The position numbers were made by a program, and so were the translations under genes. Positions 46,681-56,567 of a stretch of DNA of 64,000 nt are shown piece after piece. The stretch is from Secundilactobacillus silagei JCM 19001 (GTDB taxonomy: Bacteria > Bacillota > Bacilli > Lactobacillales > Lactobacillaceae): contig NZ_BCMG01000004.1 of the NCBI RefSeq assembly GCF_002217945.1, positions 62,001-126,000 on the forward strand. The letters are read 5' to 3'. The notes under the pieces are model-generated. The model did not search any database, was not told where the DNA came from, and saw only the letters and a list, made by a program, of their open reading frames with translations. Within the stretch, counting starts at the first letter, position 1, and every line of letters begins with the position of its first letter.

Positions 46681-47691
46681 ATGATGGAAGAACGGCATCG
46701 ACCTAAGATCGTGGTGATTGGTGGGGGAACAGGCTTACCAGTCATCTTGCGCAATCTTAAGGAACAAGATGTAGACATCACTGCCGTGGTAACCGTGGCA
46801 GACGATGGTGGCTCATCTGGAATTATTCGCAATTATGTAAACGTCGTGCCACCTGGAGATATTCGTAACGTCGTGGTGTCACTGTCGCAATTATCACCTT
46901 TGATACTGCAGCTGTTTCAATACCGGTTTGACAGTAAGGACCAATTCTTTGCCGGCCATGCGCTAGGTAACCTAGTGATCGCCGCCTTGTCTGAAATGAA
47001 GCATGGCATCTTTGACGCGGTTCAGGAACTTTCAGATATTATGCAGGTCGATGGCCACATTTACCCGGCTGCCAACGAACCGTTGGAGCTCAATGCCGAA
47101 TTTTCTGATGGTTCCACATTGACTGGCGAATCAGAAATCACGGCTGCGCACAAGCTGATCAAGCACGTGTGGGTGACTTCCAGTGCCCACAAAGACGTTG
47201 CCCCCAAGGCCGTGGATGAAGTGATCGACGCCATTATGGATGCGGATCAGATCGTGCTGGGACCGGGGAGCTTATTTACCAGTATTCTGCCTAATCTAAT
47301 GATCGGTAACGTTGGTGACGCACTCCGTAAGACGCAGGCTGAAGTGGTTTATATTTGCAATATCATGACTCAAAAGGGTGAAACCGAAAAGTTCACGGAT
47401 GCCGACCACGTACGCGTTTTGAACCAGCATTTAAAACAGCAGGTCATCAATACGGTACTGGTCAACACCCAAAAGGTACCGGATGAATACATTGATTACC
47501 AACGCTGGAACGAGATGTCCCGCCAAGTCGTCCATGATTTCCATGGGCTGCGTGAACAGGGTTGTCGGGTGATTTCTGCCGATTTCCTGGAACTGCGGGA
47601 TAACGGGGCCTTTCATAACGGCGAGCTGGTGGTTAACGAACTGATGAACCTGTTGGGGCAGGTCACATCGAGGTCTGCTGAAGGGAGGTAG
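46681..47691 (+). CDS. yvcK: YvcK/GlmR, gluconeogenesis factor (CofD-like)
   Basis: This 336-residue protein of the CofD/UPF0052 family begins [20 protein letters not shown] and carries [14 protein letters not shown] and the [15 protein letters not shown] block. GlmR binds UDP-GlcNAc, sets cell-wall precursor supply during growth on non-glycolytic carbon, and affects cell shape. It starts 2 nt after the rapZ stop; ATG 46681 and ATG 46684 are both possible. The last bases contain the GGGAGG ribosome site of whiA. Confidence 0.93.
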   Translation: MMEERHRPKIVVIGGGTGLPVILRNLKEQDVDITAVVTVADDGGSSGIIRNYVNVVPPGDIRNVVVSLSQLSPLILQLFQYRFDSKDQFFAGHALGNLVIAALSEMKHGIFDAVQELSDIMQVDGHIYPAANEPLELNAEFSDGSTLTGESEITAAHKLIKHVWVTSSAHKDVAPKAVDEVIDAIMDADQIVLGPGSLFTSILPNLMIGNVGDALRKTQAEVVYICNIMTQKGETEKFTDADHVRVLNQHLKQQVINTVLVNTQKVPDEYIDYQRWNEMSRQVVHDFHGLREQGCRVISADFLELRDNGAFHNGELVVNELMNLLGQVTSRSAEGR

Positions 47692-47696
47692 TGCCA

Positions 47697-48635
47697 ATGT
47701 CATATGCCAGTGAAGTCAAAAAAGAACTGACGACACTCGTTGTTCACCGTGACAATGCCAAGGCTGAATTGATTGCTTTGATCCGGATGAACGGGTCGAT
47801 TGCAATCTCTAATCATCACTTTGTGCTTAACATTCAAACCGAGAATCCGGCCATTTCACGACGGATTTACCAACTCTTGAAGCAGTTTTATGATGTGGAA
47901 AGTGAGTTAATGGTCCGGCGTAAAATGAAGCTCAAGAAAAACAACCTGTACATTGTCCGGGTAAACGAAGGCACTGATAAAGTTCTAGCTGACCTAGGAA
48001 TTTTTAAGGACGGTCAGCTAACTGAAAAAGTGTCGCCTGAACTGTTAAAAAGCGATGGTCAGGTTCGGTCGTATTTAAGAGGCGCCTTTTTGGCTGGTGG
48101 ATCAGTTAATAATCCGGAAACATCGCGTTATCATCTGGAGATCTATTCCGTTTATGAAGACCATAATCAGATGATTGCGGACATGATCAATCATTATGAT
48201 CTGAATGCCCGGACGACGGCTCGGCGTGGCGGCTTCATTACCTACATTAAAGAGGGCGAGCGGATCGCTGATTTTCTCTCCTTAATTGGGGCTTCGAGTG
48301 CCATGCTTAAATTTGAAGATGTGCGTATCATGCGTGATATGCGTAATTCAGTGAACCGGCTAGTTAACTGCGAAAATGCCAACATGGATAAAGTGGCTAA
48401 CGCATCGACCAAACAGATCGAAAACATTAAGTTTATTCAATCAACGGTAGGCTTAGACCAACTGCCGCCTAAACTGCGGGAAGTGGCTGAGATTCGGATG
48501 GCGAATAGTGAGGTCAGCTTGAAAGAACTGGGGGCCATGCTGCCCAGTGGTGCCATTTCAAAATCTGGCATCAATCATCGGCTTCGCAAGATCAGCGACT
48601 ACGCGGATAGTTTGAAAACCGCTAAAGTAGTATAG
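47697..48635 (+). CDS. whiA: WhiA, DNA-binding protein
   Basis: This protein of about 312 residues has an N-terminal LAGLIDADG-homing-endonuclease-like domain ([24 protein letters not shown]) without obvious nuclease residues, and a C-terminal helix-turn-helix ([23 protein letters not shown]...[13 protein letters not shown]). In Bacillus it influences cell division and chromosome segregation; in Streptomyces it controls sporulation. The start is ATG 47697, 9 nt after GGGAGG; a GTG at 47691 overlaps the yvcK stop. Confidence 0.93.
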   Translation: MSYASEVKKELTTLVVHRDNAKAELIALIRMNGSIAISNHHFVLNIQTENPAISRRIYQLLKQFYDVESELMVRRKMKLKKNNLYIVRVNEGTDKVLADLGIFKDGQLTEKVSPELLKSDGQVRSYLRGAFLAGGSVNNPETSRYHLEIYSVYEDHNQMIADMINHYDLNARTTARRGGFITYIKEGERIADFLSLIGASSAMLKFEDVRIMRDMRNSVNRLVNCENANMDKVANASTKQIENIKFIQSTVGLDQLPPKLREVAEIRMANSEVSLKELGAMLPSGAISKSGINHRLRKISDYADSLKTAKVV

Positions 48636-48669
48636 AAAAAAGGCGAATTCCTGGGAATTCGCCTTTTTT
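48636..48669. terminator. Bidirectional terminator between whiA and clpP
   Basis: Perfect stem AAAAAAGGCGAATTC / GAATTCGCCTTTTTT with a 4-nt loop serves two convergent genes. Confidence 0.9.
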
Positions 48670-48685
48670 GATATACTTTTAAAAA

Positions 48686-49279
48686 TTATTTACGATCTTT
48701 TGTGCTGGTCATAATTGAATCGATCAAACCATAATCAACCGCTTCTTGAGCCGTTAAGTAATGGTCACGTTCAGTATCAGCGTTGACCCGGTCAATTGGT
48801 TGACCAGAGTTATCGGCTAAGATCTTGCTGATCATCTTACGAGCCTTCAAGATTTCTTCGGCCGCAATTTCGATTTCAGTTTGTTGACCTTGAGCACCAC
48901 CAGATGGTTGGTGAATCAAGACTTGTGAGTGTGGCAATGCAAAACGCTTGCCCTTGGTACCAGAAGATGCCAGCACACTAGCCATTGATGCCGCCATACC
49001 AGTAACGATGGTTTGAACATCAGACTGGATGAAGTTCATGGTATCATAAATCGCCATACCAGAAGTAATGACACCACCTGGAGAGTTGATGTATAAGTAA
49101 ATATCTTTCGTAGAATCTTGCGCATCCAAGAACAAGAGCTGGGCGATGATGGCGTTGGCCATGTCGTCTTCAATTGGACCGGAAAGCATGATAATTCTGT
49201 CCTTTAACAGGCGAGAGTAAATATCATAAGCACGTTCGCCGCGGGAAGATTGTTCAATAACCGTAGGGACTAAGTTCAT
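48686..49279 (-). CDS. clpP: ClpP, ATP-dependent Clp protease proteolytic subunit
   Basis: This 197-residue serine protease has the catalytic triad Ser98 ([12 protein letters not shown]), His123 ([12 protein letters not shown]) and Asp172 (DTERDHYLT). It forms the 14-subunit barrel that degrades proteins fed by ClpX, ClpC or ClpE. Start ATG 49279 with an AGGAGG ribosome site about 9 nt upstream on the minus strand. A CtsR box lies about 70 bp upstream, so it belongs to the heat-shock regulon controlled by CtsR. It is transcribed against whiA. Confidence 0.97.
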   Translation of the reverse strand: MNLVPTVIEQSSRGERAYDIYSRLLKDRIIMLSGPIEDDMANAIIAQLLFLDAQDSTKDIYLYINSPGGVITSGMAIYDTMNFIQSDVQTIVTGMAASMASVLASSGTKGKRFALPHSQVLIHQPSGGAQGQQTEIEIAAEEILKARKMISKILADNSGQPIDRVNADTERDHYLTAQEAVDYGLIDSIMTSTKDRK

Positions 49280-49311
49280 AGTCTTGCAGCCTCCTTATGA
49301 TCTATATTGTA

Positions 49312-49327
49312 TTAGTCATTTGACTAA
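49312..49327. promoter_or_regulatory. Perfect-armed palindrome in the clpP upstream region
   Basis: TTAGTCATTTGACTAA has 7-bp arms (TTAGTCA/TGACTAA) 33 bp upstream of the clpP start, just downstream of the CtsR box as clpP is read. It may be a second regulator site or a leader hairpin. The rest of the 276-bp clpP-tauE gap holds the CtsR box and the exporter promoter. Confidence 0.4.
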
Positions 49328-49349
49328 CTATTTGGTAGTTTAACCTAAA

Positions 49350-49366
49350 GGTCAAAAAAGGTCAAA
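49350..49366. promoter_or_regulatory. CtsR operator of clpP
   Basis: GGTCAAAAAAGGTCAAA is a tandem heptad site (GGTCAAA-N3-GGTCAAA) matching the CtsR consensus (A/GGTCAAANANA/GGTCAAA) exactly in both heptads. It lies 71 bp upstream of clpP. Confidence 0.92.
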
Positions 49367-49490
49367 CAAAATCACTTCGTTTATGAAAGTCAGCTTGTTT
49401 GGCGCAATGCCCACGTTTAGAATAACATATTTTGAGTAAATCGACCGTTTGAACGCTCTTATCAATTGTTTTCCTATTATGCGACTTGAT

Positions 49491-49519
49491 TTGACACTGC
49501 CTGAATAGATTAGCATACT
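49491..49519 (+). promoter_or_regulatory. Sigma-A promoter of the TauE/SafE-like gene
   Basis: Perfect TTGACA (49491-49496), 17-bp spacer, CATACT (49514-49519), 37 bp before the start codon. Confidence 0.7.
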
Positions 49520-49555
49520 AGAAATTAAATTAGCTGTTTGACAGGGGACGAGTTT

Positions 49556-50272
49556 ATGACGTGGTTACTGATTATTTTGCCAGCTTTAATGGCTGGCTTA
49601 ATTCAAGGAATGACGGGTTTTGGTGCCGTGATTATTATGATGATCTTTTTTCCGTCGATTTTACCGATGACGCAAGCTGCCGGCATCGGCGGGATCATCA
49701 TGTTGCCCAGTGAAATTGCGTTAGCACTGCATTACCGGCATGATTTTAAAATTAAACGGGTGCTGCCGGCGCTGGTCGTGTATGCGGCAGTGGCAACCTG
49801 GTCTGTTCAGCTAGGTAAGGTATTAGATACGCACGTTTTGCGGTTGATGTTAGGGGTGCTGCTCATCGCGCTTTGTATCTACTTCTTGGTTTCTAAAAAC
49901 GCGGATAGCCGCCATTATCCTTGGTATGTTGCCATTCTTTTCATGATCATTTCAGGGTTCTTCAGCGGGTTGTTTGGCATCGGCGGGCCGTTAATGGCGC
50001 TTTATTTTCTGTCGCTGTCCAAATCAATGCCGGAATACCTTGCTAACGTCCAAGGTTTCTTCTTGTTCGATGGGCTCTATATCACGAGTATTCGAGTGGT
50101 CAGTGGCATTTTAGTTGCCCGGCTGGTGCCCTATATCTTAGCCGGCATGCTGGCGGGGGTAATTGGTACAATGGTAGCTTCCCGTTTATCCAGCCGGTGG
50201 GATTTAGCGACGATCAAGCCTTGGATCTACCGGTTTATTGGGTTAGCAGGACTTTATTATTTGTTCTTTTAG
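49556..50272 (+). CDS. TSUP family (TauE/SafE) membrane exporter
   Basis: This 238-residue protein has about eight hydrophobic segments and two related halves. The family hallmarks are GLIQGMTGFGAVIIMM near the start and GFFSGLFGIGGPLMALYF in the middle. TSUP proteins export sulfite, sulfoacetate or other organic anions; the substrate here is not known. Start ATG 49556, 7 nt after AGGGGACG. It is a single-gene unit with promoter and terminator, divergent from clpP. Confidence 0.82.
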   Translation: MTWLLIILPALMAGLIQGMTGFGAVIIMMIFFPSILPMTQAAGIGGIIMLPSEIALALHYRHDFKIKRVLPALVVYAAVATWSVQLGKVLDTHVLRLMLGVLLIALCIYFLVSKNADSRHYPWYVAILFMIISGFFSGLFGIGGPLMALYFLSLSKSMPEYLANVQGFFLFDGLYITSIRVVSGILVARLVPYILAGMLAGVIGTMVASRLSSRWDLATIKPWIYRFIGLAGLYYLFF

Positions 50273-50278
50273 ATGATG

Positions 50279-50318
50279 CAAAAAAAGCAGGCTACCAAAT
50301 TGGTAACCTGCTTTTTTG
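50279..50318 (+). terminator. Terminator after the TauE/SafE-like gene
   Basis: Stem AAAAAAGCAGG-TACC / GGTA-CCTGCTTTTTT with one internal mismatch; strong in both directions, so it may also end the tRNA transcript from the other strand. Confidence 0.85.
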
Positions 50319-50337
50319 AAAGCCGTGATTTTACTGA

Positions 50338-50409
50338 TGCGCCCGGGGGGAATCGAACCCTCATTTCAAGAACCGGAATCTTACGTGCGATCCATTACAC
50401 TACGGGCGC
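50338..50409 (-). tRNA. tRNA-Arg (anticodon CCG)
   Basis: Read on the minus strand, a 72-nt cloverleaf begins GCGCCCGTAGTGTAATGG and ends GGGCGCA. The acceptor stem GCGCCCG/CGGGCGC pairs fully. The anticodon arm TAAGA-TTCCGGT-TCTTG gives anticodon CCG, reading CGG (Arg). The T-loop is TTCGATT and CCA is not encoded. The T-stem GAGGG/CCCCC contains one A-C mismatch. It stands alone between the exporter terminator and the cggR promoter. Confidence 0.92.
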
Positions 50410-50521
50410 ATATATCTGCTTTACAACACTAGAATACTATACCTGAATTTGTATATAAATTCAAGGGGAAATCCAATAATTGCGATAGCATTGATGTGAT
50501 ATTAGAAACTTGGTAAGTTGT

Positions 50522-50550
50522 TTGCATTTAACTAGGCCCCCTGCTATAAT
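50522..50550 (+). promoter_or_regulatory. Promoter of the cggR-gap-pgk-tpiA-eno cluster
   Basis: TTGCAT (50522-50527) and TATAAT (50545-50550) with a 17-bp spacer, about 110 bp before the cggR start. The CggR operator lies just downstream, so bound repressor would block elongation. Confidence 0.75.
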
Positions 50551-50593
50551 CTTGTTTGTGGGTAATGATAAGTACCCATTAAATTTTGACCTG

Positions 50594-50634
50594 CATGGGT
50601 CACATTACGTCACCATGGGACATATGCTGTCCCA
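50594..50634 (+). promoter_or_regulatory. CggR operator
   Basis: Two direct repeats, CATGGGTC-acattaCGTCAC (50594) and CATGGGAC-atatgcTGTCCC (50614), 20 bp apart, fit the CggR site layout GGGAC-N6-TGTCC. The second is near perfect, the first degenerate. It lies between the promoter and the cggR start, as in B. subtilis. Confidence 0.85.
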
Positions 50635-50661
50635 TCTGATGGTGGAGAGTTGGTTAAAACT

Positions 50662-51690
50662 ATGGATCTTGAGTGGAAATGGGTGAATGCGGTTGTTCCG
50701 AAAATGACCCAGAAACTGCTCAGACGCTATTCGCTGCTGTTGATGATTCGACAGACGCAGCCAGTTGGCCGCCGCTCTTTGGCTGAACGATTGGCGCTTA
50801 CCGAACGAACGGTGAGAACCGATCTCGACAGTTTGCTTGACACTGGATTAGTCTCAATGCAGACTAACGGTGTGTGGCTGACTGATGATGGCCAGACAGC
50901 AATTCTGAATTTACAGCCACTGGTAGCGGATCTAACGGGTCTTCGTAAGAAGGAGACACAGCTCAAAACCCGGCTTGGCTTAAAGGATTGTCTGATTGTT
51001 TCTGGCGATTCAGATGACCGCTCAGACGTTAAACAAACGATGGGCGAGGCTGCTAACGATTTACTGCGACAGCAGCTGCCAGCTGGTGAAAGCGTTGTTG
51101 CCGTCATGGGCGGGACCACAATGGCCGCTGTCGCCGAAACGTTATCAGCCACGTTAGCTGATAACCGGCAATTAACTTTTGTGCCGGCTCGGGGCGGTAT
51201 GGGTGAATCCCCTAAGATTCAGGCCAATACAGTTTGCGCGCGAATGGCTGAAGCAACCAATGGTCATTTTCAAGCACTGTATCTACCCGAGTTAAGTTCC
51301 AAGTTAGCATCAACATCATTACGTCAGGAACCAGCCATTGCGCAGACCCTTGATTTGATCGACCACGCCAACGTGGCGATTCATTGTGTGGGTGATGCCA
51401 TGGCGATGGCCAAACGACGTCAAATGTCCGCTGAGGTAACGGCAACGTTAGTTAACCGGCACGCAGTTGGGGAAGCTTTTGGTGATTTCTTTGATCAAAA
51501 TGGTCAAATCGTTTACCGGGTTCCCAAGCTAGGCTTGTCGATCTCAGATCTGGATCGAATGGATCTGGTCGTTGCAGTTGCTGGTGGCCACAGTAAGGCT
51601 GCCGCAGTTGAGGCATATTTCAAAATTCCTCCGGCTAAAACATTTTTAATCACGGACGAAGGATTAGCTGACATGATTTTAAAGAAGTGA
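50662..51690 (+). CDS. cggR: CggR, central glycolytic genes regulator (SorC/DeoR type)
   Basis: This 342-residue repressor has an N-terminal winged helix-turn-helix (RRSLAERLALTERTVRTDLDSLLDTGLV, about residues 35-62) and a C-terminal sugar-phosphate-binding domain with VVAVMGGTTMAAVAE and VAVAGGHSKAAAVEAYF. CggR represses the gap operon and is released by fructose-1,6-bisphosphate. I take ATG 50662 as the start; TTG 50650 is in frame but adjoins the GGTGGAGAG ribosome site. It is the first gene of the glycolytic cluster. Confidence 0.9.
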   Translation: MDLEWKWVNAVVPKMTQKLLRRYSLLLMIRQTQPVGRRSLAERLALTERTVRTDLDSLLDTGLVSMQTNGVWLTDDGQTAILNLQPLVADLTGLRKKETQLKTRLGLKDCLIVSGDSDDRSDVKQTMGEAANDLLRQQLPAGESVVAVMGGTTMAAVAETLSATLADNRQLTFVPARGGMGESPKIQANTVCARMAEATNGHFQALYLPELSSKLASTSLRQEPAIAQTLDLIDHANVAIHCVGDAMAMAKRRQMSAEVTATLVNRHAVGEAFGDFFDQNGQIVYRVPKLGLSISDLDRMDLVVAVAGGHSKAAAVEAYFKIPPAKTFLITDEGLADMILKK

Positions 51691-51758
51691 TACTATATAC
51701 TAGTGTCGCTGTTTAAAATAATTATTTTTTTAACTTCCTAAAGGAGGAAAACACAGTT

Positions 51759-52769
51759 ATGACTGTAAAAATTGGTATTAACGGTTTTGGCCGTATTGGA
51801 CGTTTAGCATTCAAGCGGATCCACGAACTTCATTCTAACGACATCGAAGTAACAGCAATCAATGATTTGACTACTCCTTCAATGCTGGCATACCTTCTAA
51901 AGTATGATTCAACACATGGTCGTTTCCCTGGCGAAGTTTCAGCAACTGATAAAGGTATCGTTGTTGACGGCAAGGAAATCCCTGTATATGCAGAACCAAA
52001 GGCACAAAACATTCCTTGGGTTAAGAACGACGGGGTTGACTTTGTTCTCGAATGTACTGGTTTTTACACTTCAGCAGAAAAGTCACAAGCTCACTTGGAC
52101 GCCGGTGCAAAGCGTGTCTTAGTTTCAGCTCCTGCAGGTGACATTCGTACTGTTGTTCCAGGTGTTAACTTGGATACCTTAAAGGCTGATGACAAGATTG
52201 TTTCAGCTGGTTCATGCACAACCAACTGCTTGGCACCATTAGCTTACTTCATGAACGAAGAATTCGGCATCAAAGTAGGTACTATGACTACTATCCATGC
52301 CTTTACTTCAACTCAACAAATTCTTGATGGCCCTCGCGGTAAGAAGATGCGTAACAACCGTACTGCAAGCATCAACACGATTCCTCATTCAACTGGTGCA
52401 GCTAAGGCTATTGGCTTAGTTATCCCAGAATTGAATGGTAAATTACAAGGTCACGCACAACGTGTTGCCGTTGTTGATGGTTCATTGACTGAATTAGTTG
52501 CTATCTTGAACAAGAAGGTTACAGCTGACGAAGTTAACGCAGCAATCAAGAAGCACACTGTTGACAACGATGCCTTTGGTTACAACGATGACGAAATCGT
52601 TTCAACCGACATCATTGACGACCCTCATGGTTCAGTATTTGACCCAACTCAAACTGAAGTTACCTCTGCTGGCGACGCTCAATTAGTTAAGACTGTTGCT
52701 TGGTACGATAACGAATGGGGCTTCACTTGCAACATGGTTCGTACCTTGTTGAAGTTTGCTTCACTTTAA
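51759..52769 (+). CDS. gap: Glyceraldehyde-3-phosphate dehydrogenase
   Basis: This 336-residue NAD-dependent enzyme has the Rossmann start [15 protein letters not shown] and the active-site [15 protein letters not shown] with catalytic Cys153. Codon use is strongly biased, with repeated use of a few codons (GTT, GCT, AAG, GAC/GAA), unlike cggR; this is the mark of very high expression. The ribosome site AAAGGAGG is perfect. A TATACT at 51696-51701 may be part of an additional promoter in the 68-bp gap after cggR. Confidence 0.97.
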   Translation: MTVKIGINGFGRIGRLAFKRIHELHSNDIEVTAINDLTTPSMLAYLLKYDSTHGRFPGEVSATDKGIVVDGKEIPVYAEPKAQNIPWVKNDGVDFVLECTGFYTSAEKSQAHLDAGAKRVLVSAPAGDIRTVVPGVNLDTLKADDKIVSAGSCTTNCLAPLAYFMNEEFGIKVGTMTTIHAFTSTQQILDGPRGKKMRNNRTASINTIPHSTGAAKAIGLVIPELNGKLQGHAQRVAVVDGSLTELVAILNKKVTADEVNAAIKKHTVDNDAFGYNDDEIVSTDIIDDPHGSVFDPTQTEVTSAGDAQLVKTVAWYDNEWGFTCNMVRTLLKFASL

Positions 52770-52787
52770 TATTTAATTAGAAAAAAC

Positions 52788-52822
52788 TAAAAGGCGGAGG
52801 AGGGAGACTTTCTCCGCTTTTT
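52788..52822 (+). terminator. Hairpin terminator/attenuator between gap and pgk
   Basis: Stem AAAGGCGGAG / CTCCGCTTT with a purine-rich loop and T5. It lies inside the gene cluster, so it may separate or attenuate pgk relative to gap. Confidence 0.7.
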
Positions 52823-52886
52823 ACAACAATTGACTTGTACCATAGGTCACAATGATCAACTTGATATAAATCAGGAGGACTTAAAA

Positions 52887-54089
52887 TTGGCTAAATTAAC
52901 AGTTTCAGATTTAGATTTAAAGGATAAAAAAGTTCTAATGCGCGTGGACTTTAACGTGCCGATTAAAAACGGTGTGATTGGCAACGATAACCGGATCGTC
53001 GCTGCATTACCAACCATCAAGTACGTTATCGAACACGATGGTAAGGCTATCTTACTTTCTCACCTTGGCCGGGTTAAGTCAGAAGACGACAAGCCAGGTT
53101 TATCAATGCGCCCAGTTGCAGAACGGCTTTCTAACTTACTGAACAAGCCCGTTACCTTCGTTCCCGTAACTGAAGGCAAGCAGCTTGAAGATGCCATCAA
53201 CAACATGAATGACGGTGATGTTTTAGTAATGGAAAACACCCGTTACGAAGATGTTAAGAACGGTGAACAAGTTAAGCGCGAATCAAAGAACGATCCAGCC
53301 TTAGGCAAGTACTGGGCATCCCTTGGCGACGTCTTTATTAACGACGCTTTCGGTACTGCTCACCGTCAACATGCTTCTAACGTTGGTATCGCTTCTAACA
53401 TGCCACAAACCGCTGCTGGTTTCTTGATGGAAAAGGAAATCAAGTTTATCGGTGGTGCCGTTTCTCACCCGGCCCACCCATTCGTTGCTATCTTAGGTGG
53501 TGCTAAGGTTTCTGATAAGATCGGTGTTATTGACAACTTATTAGACAAAGCCGACAAGGTCATCATCGGTGGTGGTATGACTTATACTTTCTACGCTGCA
53601 AAGGGTATGAAGATCGGTAACTCATTAGTTGAAAAAGACAAGATCGATTTAGCTAAAGAAATCATGGACAAGGCTGGCGACAAGTTAGTATTGCCTGTTG
53701 ATTCCGTTGTTGCTGAGAAGTTCGATAACGATGCTGCTCACAAGACTGTCGAAGGCGACATTCCTGATGGCTACATGGCCTTAGATATCGGCCCTAAGTC
53801 AATTGCTCAATTTGAAGACGTTTTGAAGTCAGCTAAGTTAGTTGTTTGGAACGGACCTATGGGTGTGTTCGAAATGAGTAACTACGCTGAAGGTACCCTT
53901 GAAATCGGTAAGTACTTAGGTACCTTGACTGATGCCACAACCATTGTCGGTGGTGGTGATTCAACTGCTGCTGTTCAACAACTTGGTGTTGGCGACAAGC
54001 TGACCCATATTTCTACCGGTGGTGGTGCTTCATTGGAATACCTTGAAGGTAAGACTTTACCTGGTATTGCTGCTATCAGTGAAAAGTAA
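52887..54089 (+). CDS. pgk: Phosphoglycerate kinase
   Basis: This 400-residue glycolytic enzyme transfers phosphate from 1,3-bisphosphoglycerate to ADP. It has the N-terminal RVDFNVP signature, the [11 protein letters not shown] substrate loop, the hinge [16 protein letters not shown] and the C-terminal GGGDSTAAV nucleotide loop. Starts at TTG 52887 behind AGGAGG, giving the family-typical [19 protein letters not shown]; the upstream open frame is not conserved. Codon use is highly biased like gap and eno. Confidence 0.97.
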   Translation: MAKLTVSDLDLKDKKVLMRVDFNVPIKNGVIGNDNRIVAALPTIKYVIEHDGKAILLSHLGRVKSEDDKPGLSMRPVAERLSNLLNKPVTFVPVTEGKQLEDAINNMNDGDVLVMENTRYEDVKNGEQVKRESKNDPALGKYWASLGDVFINDAFGTAHRQHASNVGIASNMPQTAAGFLMEKEIKFIGGAVSHPAHPFVAILGGAKVSDKIGVIDNLLDKADKVIIGGGMTYTFYAAKGMKIGNSLVEKDKIDLAKEIMDKAGDKLVLPVDSVVAEKFDNDAAHKTVEGDIPDGYMALDIGPKSIAQFEDVLKSAKLVVWNGPMGVFEMSNYAEGTLEIGKYLGTLTDATTIVGGGDSTAAVQQLGVGDKLTHISTGGGASLEYLEGKTLPGIAAISEK

Positions 54090-54097
54090 ATCAACTA

Positions 54098-54128
54098 AAG
54101 AAGCTGGGATGACTGTCCCGGCTTCTTT
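54098..54128 (+). terminator. Terminator after pgk
   Basis: Stem AAGAAGC-GGGA / TCCC-GCTTCTT with a 6-nt loop; a later TTTTT provides only a weak T-tract. Confidence 0.65.
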
Positions 54129-54181
54129 GCTAGTTTTTAGTTGTTAAGCTGATTTCTAAAAATGGCGATTAACTTCACTAG

Positions 54182-54207
54182 CTAAAACGGTTTCATTTCG
54201 ATAGAAT
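54182..54207 (+). promoter_or_regulatory. Candidate cre site and -10 element upstream of tpiA
   Basis: CTAAAACGGTTTCA (54182-54195) matches 12 of 14 positions of the CcpA cre consensus TGWAANCGNTNWCA. A TAGAAT -10 (54202-54207) follows 6 bp later. This suggests tpiA has its own CcpA-influenced promoter; no clear -35 is visible. Confidence 0.45.
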
Positions 54208-54246
54208 GGTGTTGTGTTTAAATGACTGAACAAAGGAGCGTTAACT

Positions 54247-55002
54247 GTGCGGATACCACTGATTGCGGGTAATTGGAAGATGAATAAGTCTGTCGATGAC
54301 GCCCGCTCGTTTATGCAAATTGTGTCAGATCAGCTGCCTGAACCGGATCAAGTTGAAACGGCGATTGCAGCACCGGCTATTTTATTAGAAACGATGATTG
54401 AAGCTAATGGAGCAGATCGATTAAGAATTGGTGCTGAAAATTGCTACTATGAGGATGCTGGTGCCTTCACTGGTGAAACTTCACCGCAGGCACTAGACCA
54501 AATGGGCATTCCCTACGTCATCGTCGGTCATTCTGAACGGCGAAGTTACTTTAACGAAACCGATGATATTATTAACCGGAAAGTCCACGCGGTTTATCGC
54601 AATCACATGACACCGATTTTGTGCTGTGATGAAACGATGGGGCGCTTAGAAGCCGGCGAAAAAATTCACTGGGTGGTCAGTCAAGTAACTGGTGCTTTAA
54701 AAGACATCACCGATGCCCAGGCGCGCCAGCTAGTGATTGCCTACGAACCCAGCTGGGCCATTGGCAGTGGCAAATCCGCTTCGGCTGATCAGGCTGAAGA
54801 GGGCTGTTATCTTATTCGTCAGACGGTTGCTGATTTATATGGTGACGATGTCGCTAACCAGATGCGGGTTTTATATGGCGGTAGCGTCAACCCAGAAAAT
54901 ATTTCTCAGATTATGGCGAAGCAAAATATCGATGGTGTTTTGGCTGGTGGCGCTAGTCTGGACCCAGAAACATTTCTGCAATTGGTCCACTACCAAAAAT
55001 AA
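54247..55002 (+). CDS. tpiA: Triosephosphate isomerase
   Basis: This 251-residue TIM barrel interconverts dihydroxyacetone phosphate and glyceraldehyde-3-phosphate. It has N-K in AGNWKMNKS, catalytic His in VIVGHSERR, catalytic Glu in [12 protein letters not shown] and the phosphate loops [10 protein letters not shown] and GVLAGGASL. It starts at GTG 54247 with AAAGGAG 7 nt upstream. Codon use is less biased than in gap, pgk and eno. Confidence 0.96.
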   Translation: MRIPLIAGNWKMNKSVDDARSFMQIVSDQLPEPDQVETAIAAPAILLETMIEANGADRLRIGAENCYYEDAGAFTGETSPQALDQMGIPYVIVGHSERRSYFNETDDIINRKVHAVYRNHMTPILCCDETMGRLEAGEKIHWVVSQVTGALKDITDAQARQLVIAYEPSWAIGSGKSASADQAEEGCYLIRQTVADLYGDDVANQMRVLYGGSVNPENISQIMAKQNIDGVLAGGASLDPETFLQLVHYQK

Positions 55003-55015
55003 ACTCAAATAGTAA

Positions 55016-55068
55016 TTGCAAGTTCAAAGGTAAACTAATAGAATAGACTGCGGGGAATTGTTTCCCGC
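55016..55068 (+). promoter_or_regulatory. eno promoter and 5'-end hairpin
   Basis: TTGCAA (55016-55021), 17 bp, TAGAAT (55039-55044). A hairpin GCGGGGAA/TTTCCCGC (55050-55068) begins where transcription should start, so the eno mRNA would carry a 5'-terminal stem-loop. Confidence 0.6.
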
Positions 55069-55086
55069 TAGGATAAACTTTCATAA

Positions 55087-56418
<1,332 letters not shown>

Positions 56419-56456
56419 TAAATGAATTGAGGCAGCTTGTCTCGATCCCATAAATT

Positions 56457-56502
56457 AAGGGTTCTCAAATGATGACTAACATCATTTGAGAACCCTTTTT
56501 TA
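56457..56502 (+). terminator. Strong terminator after eno
   Basis: A perfect 16-bp stem AGGGTTCTCAAATGAT and its complement around a 7-nt loop, followed by T6. Confidence 0.9.
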
Positions 56503-56567
56503 TTTCTAATTTTAATCGACTGTTCTTGCGTAGTTAATGGCATAACGAGAAAGGAGAACAACACGCA

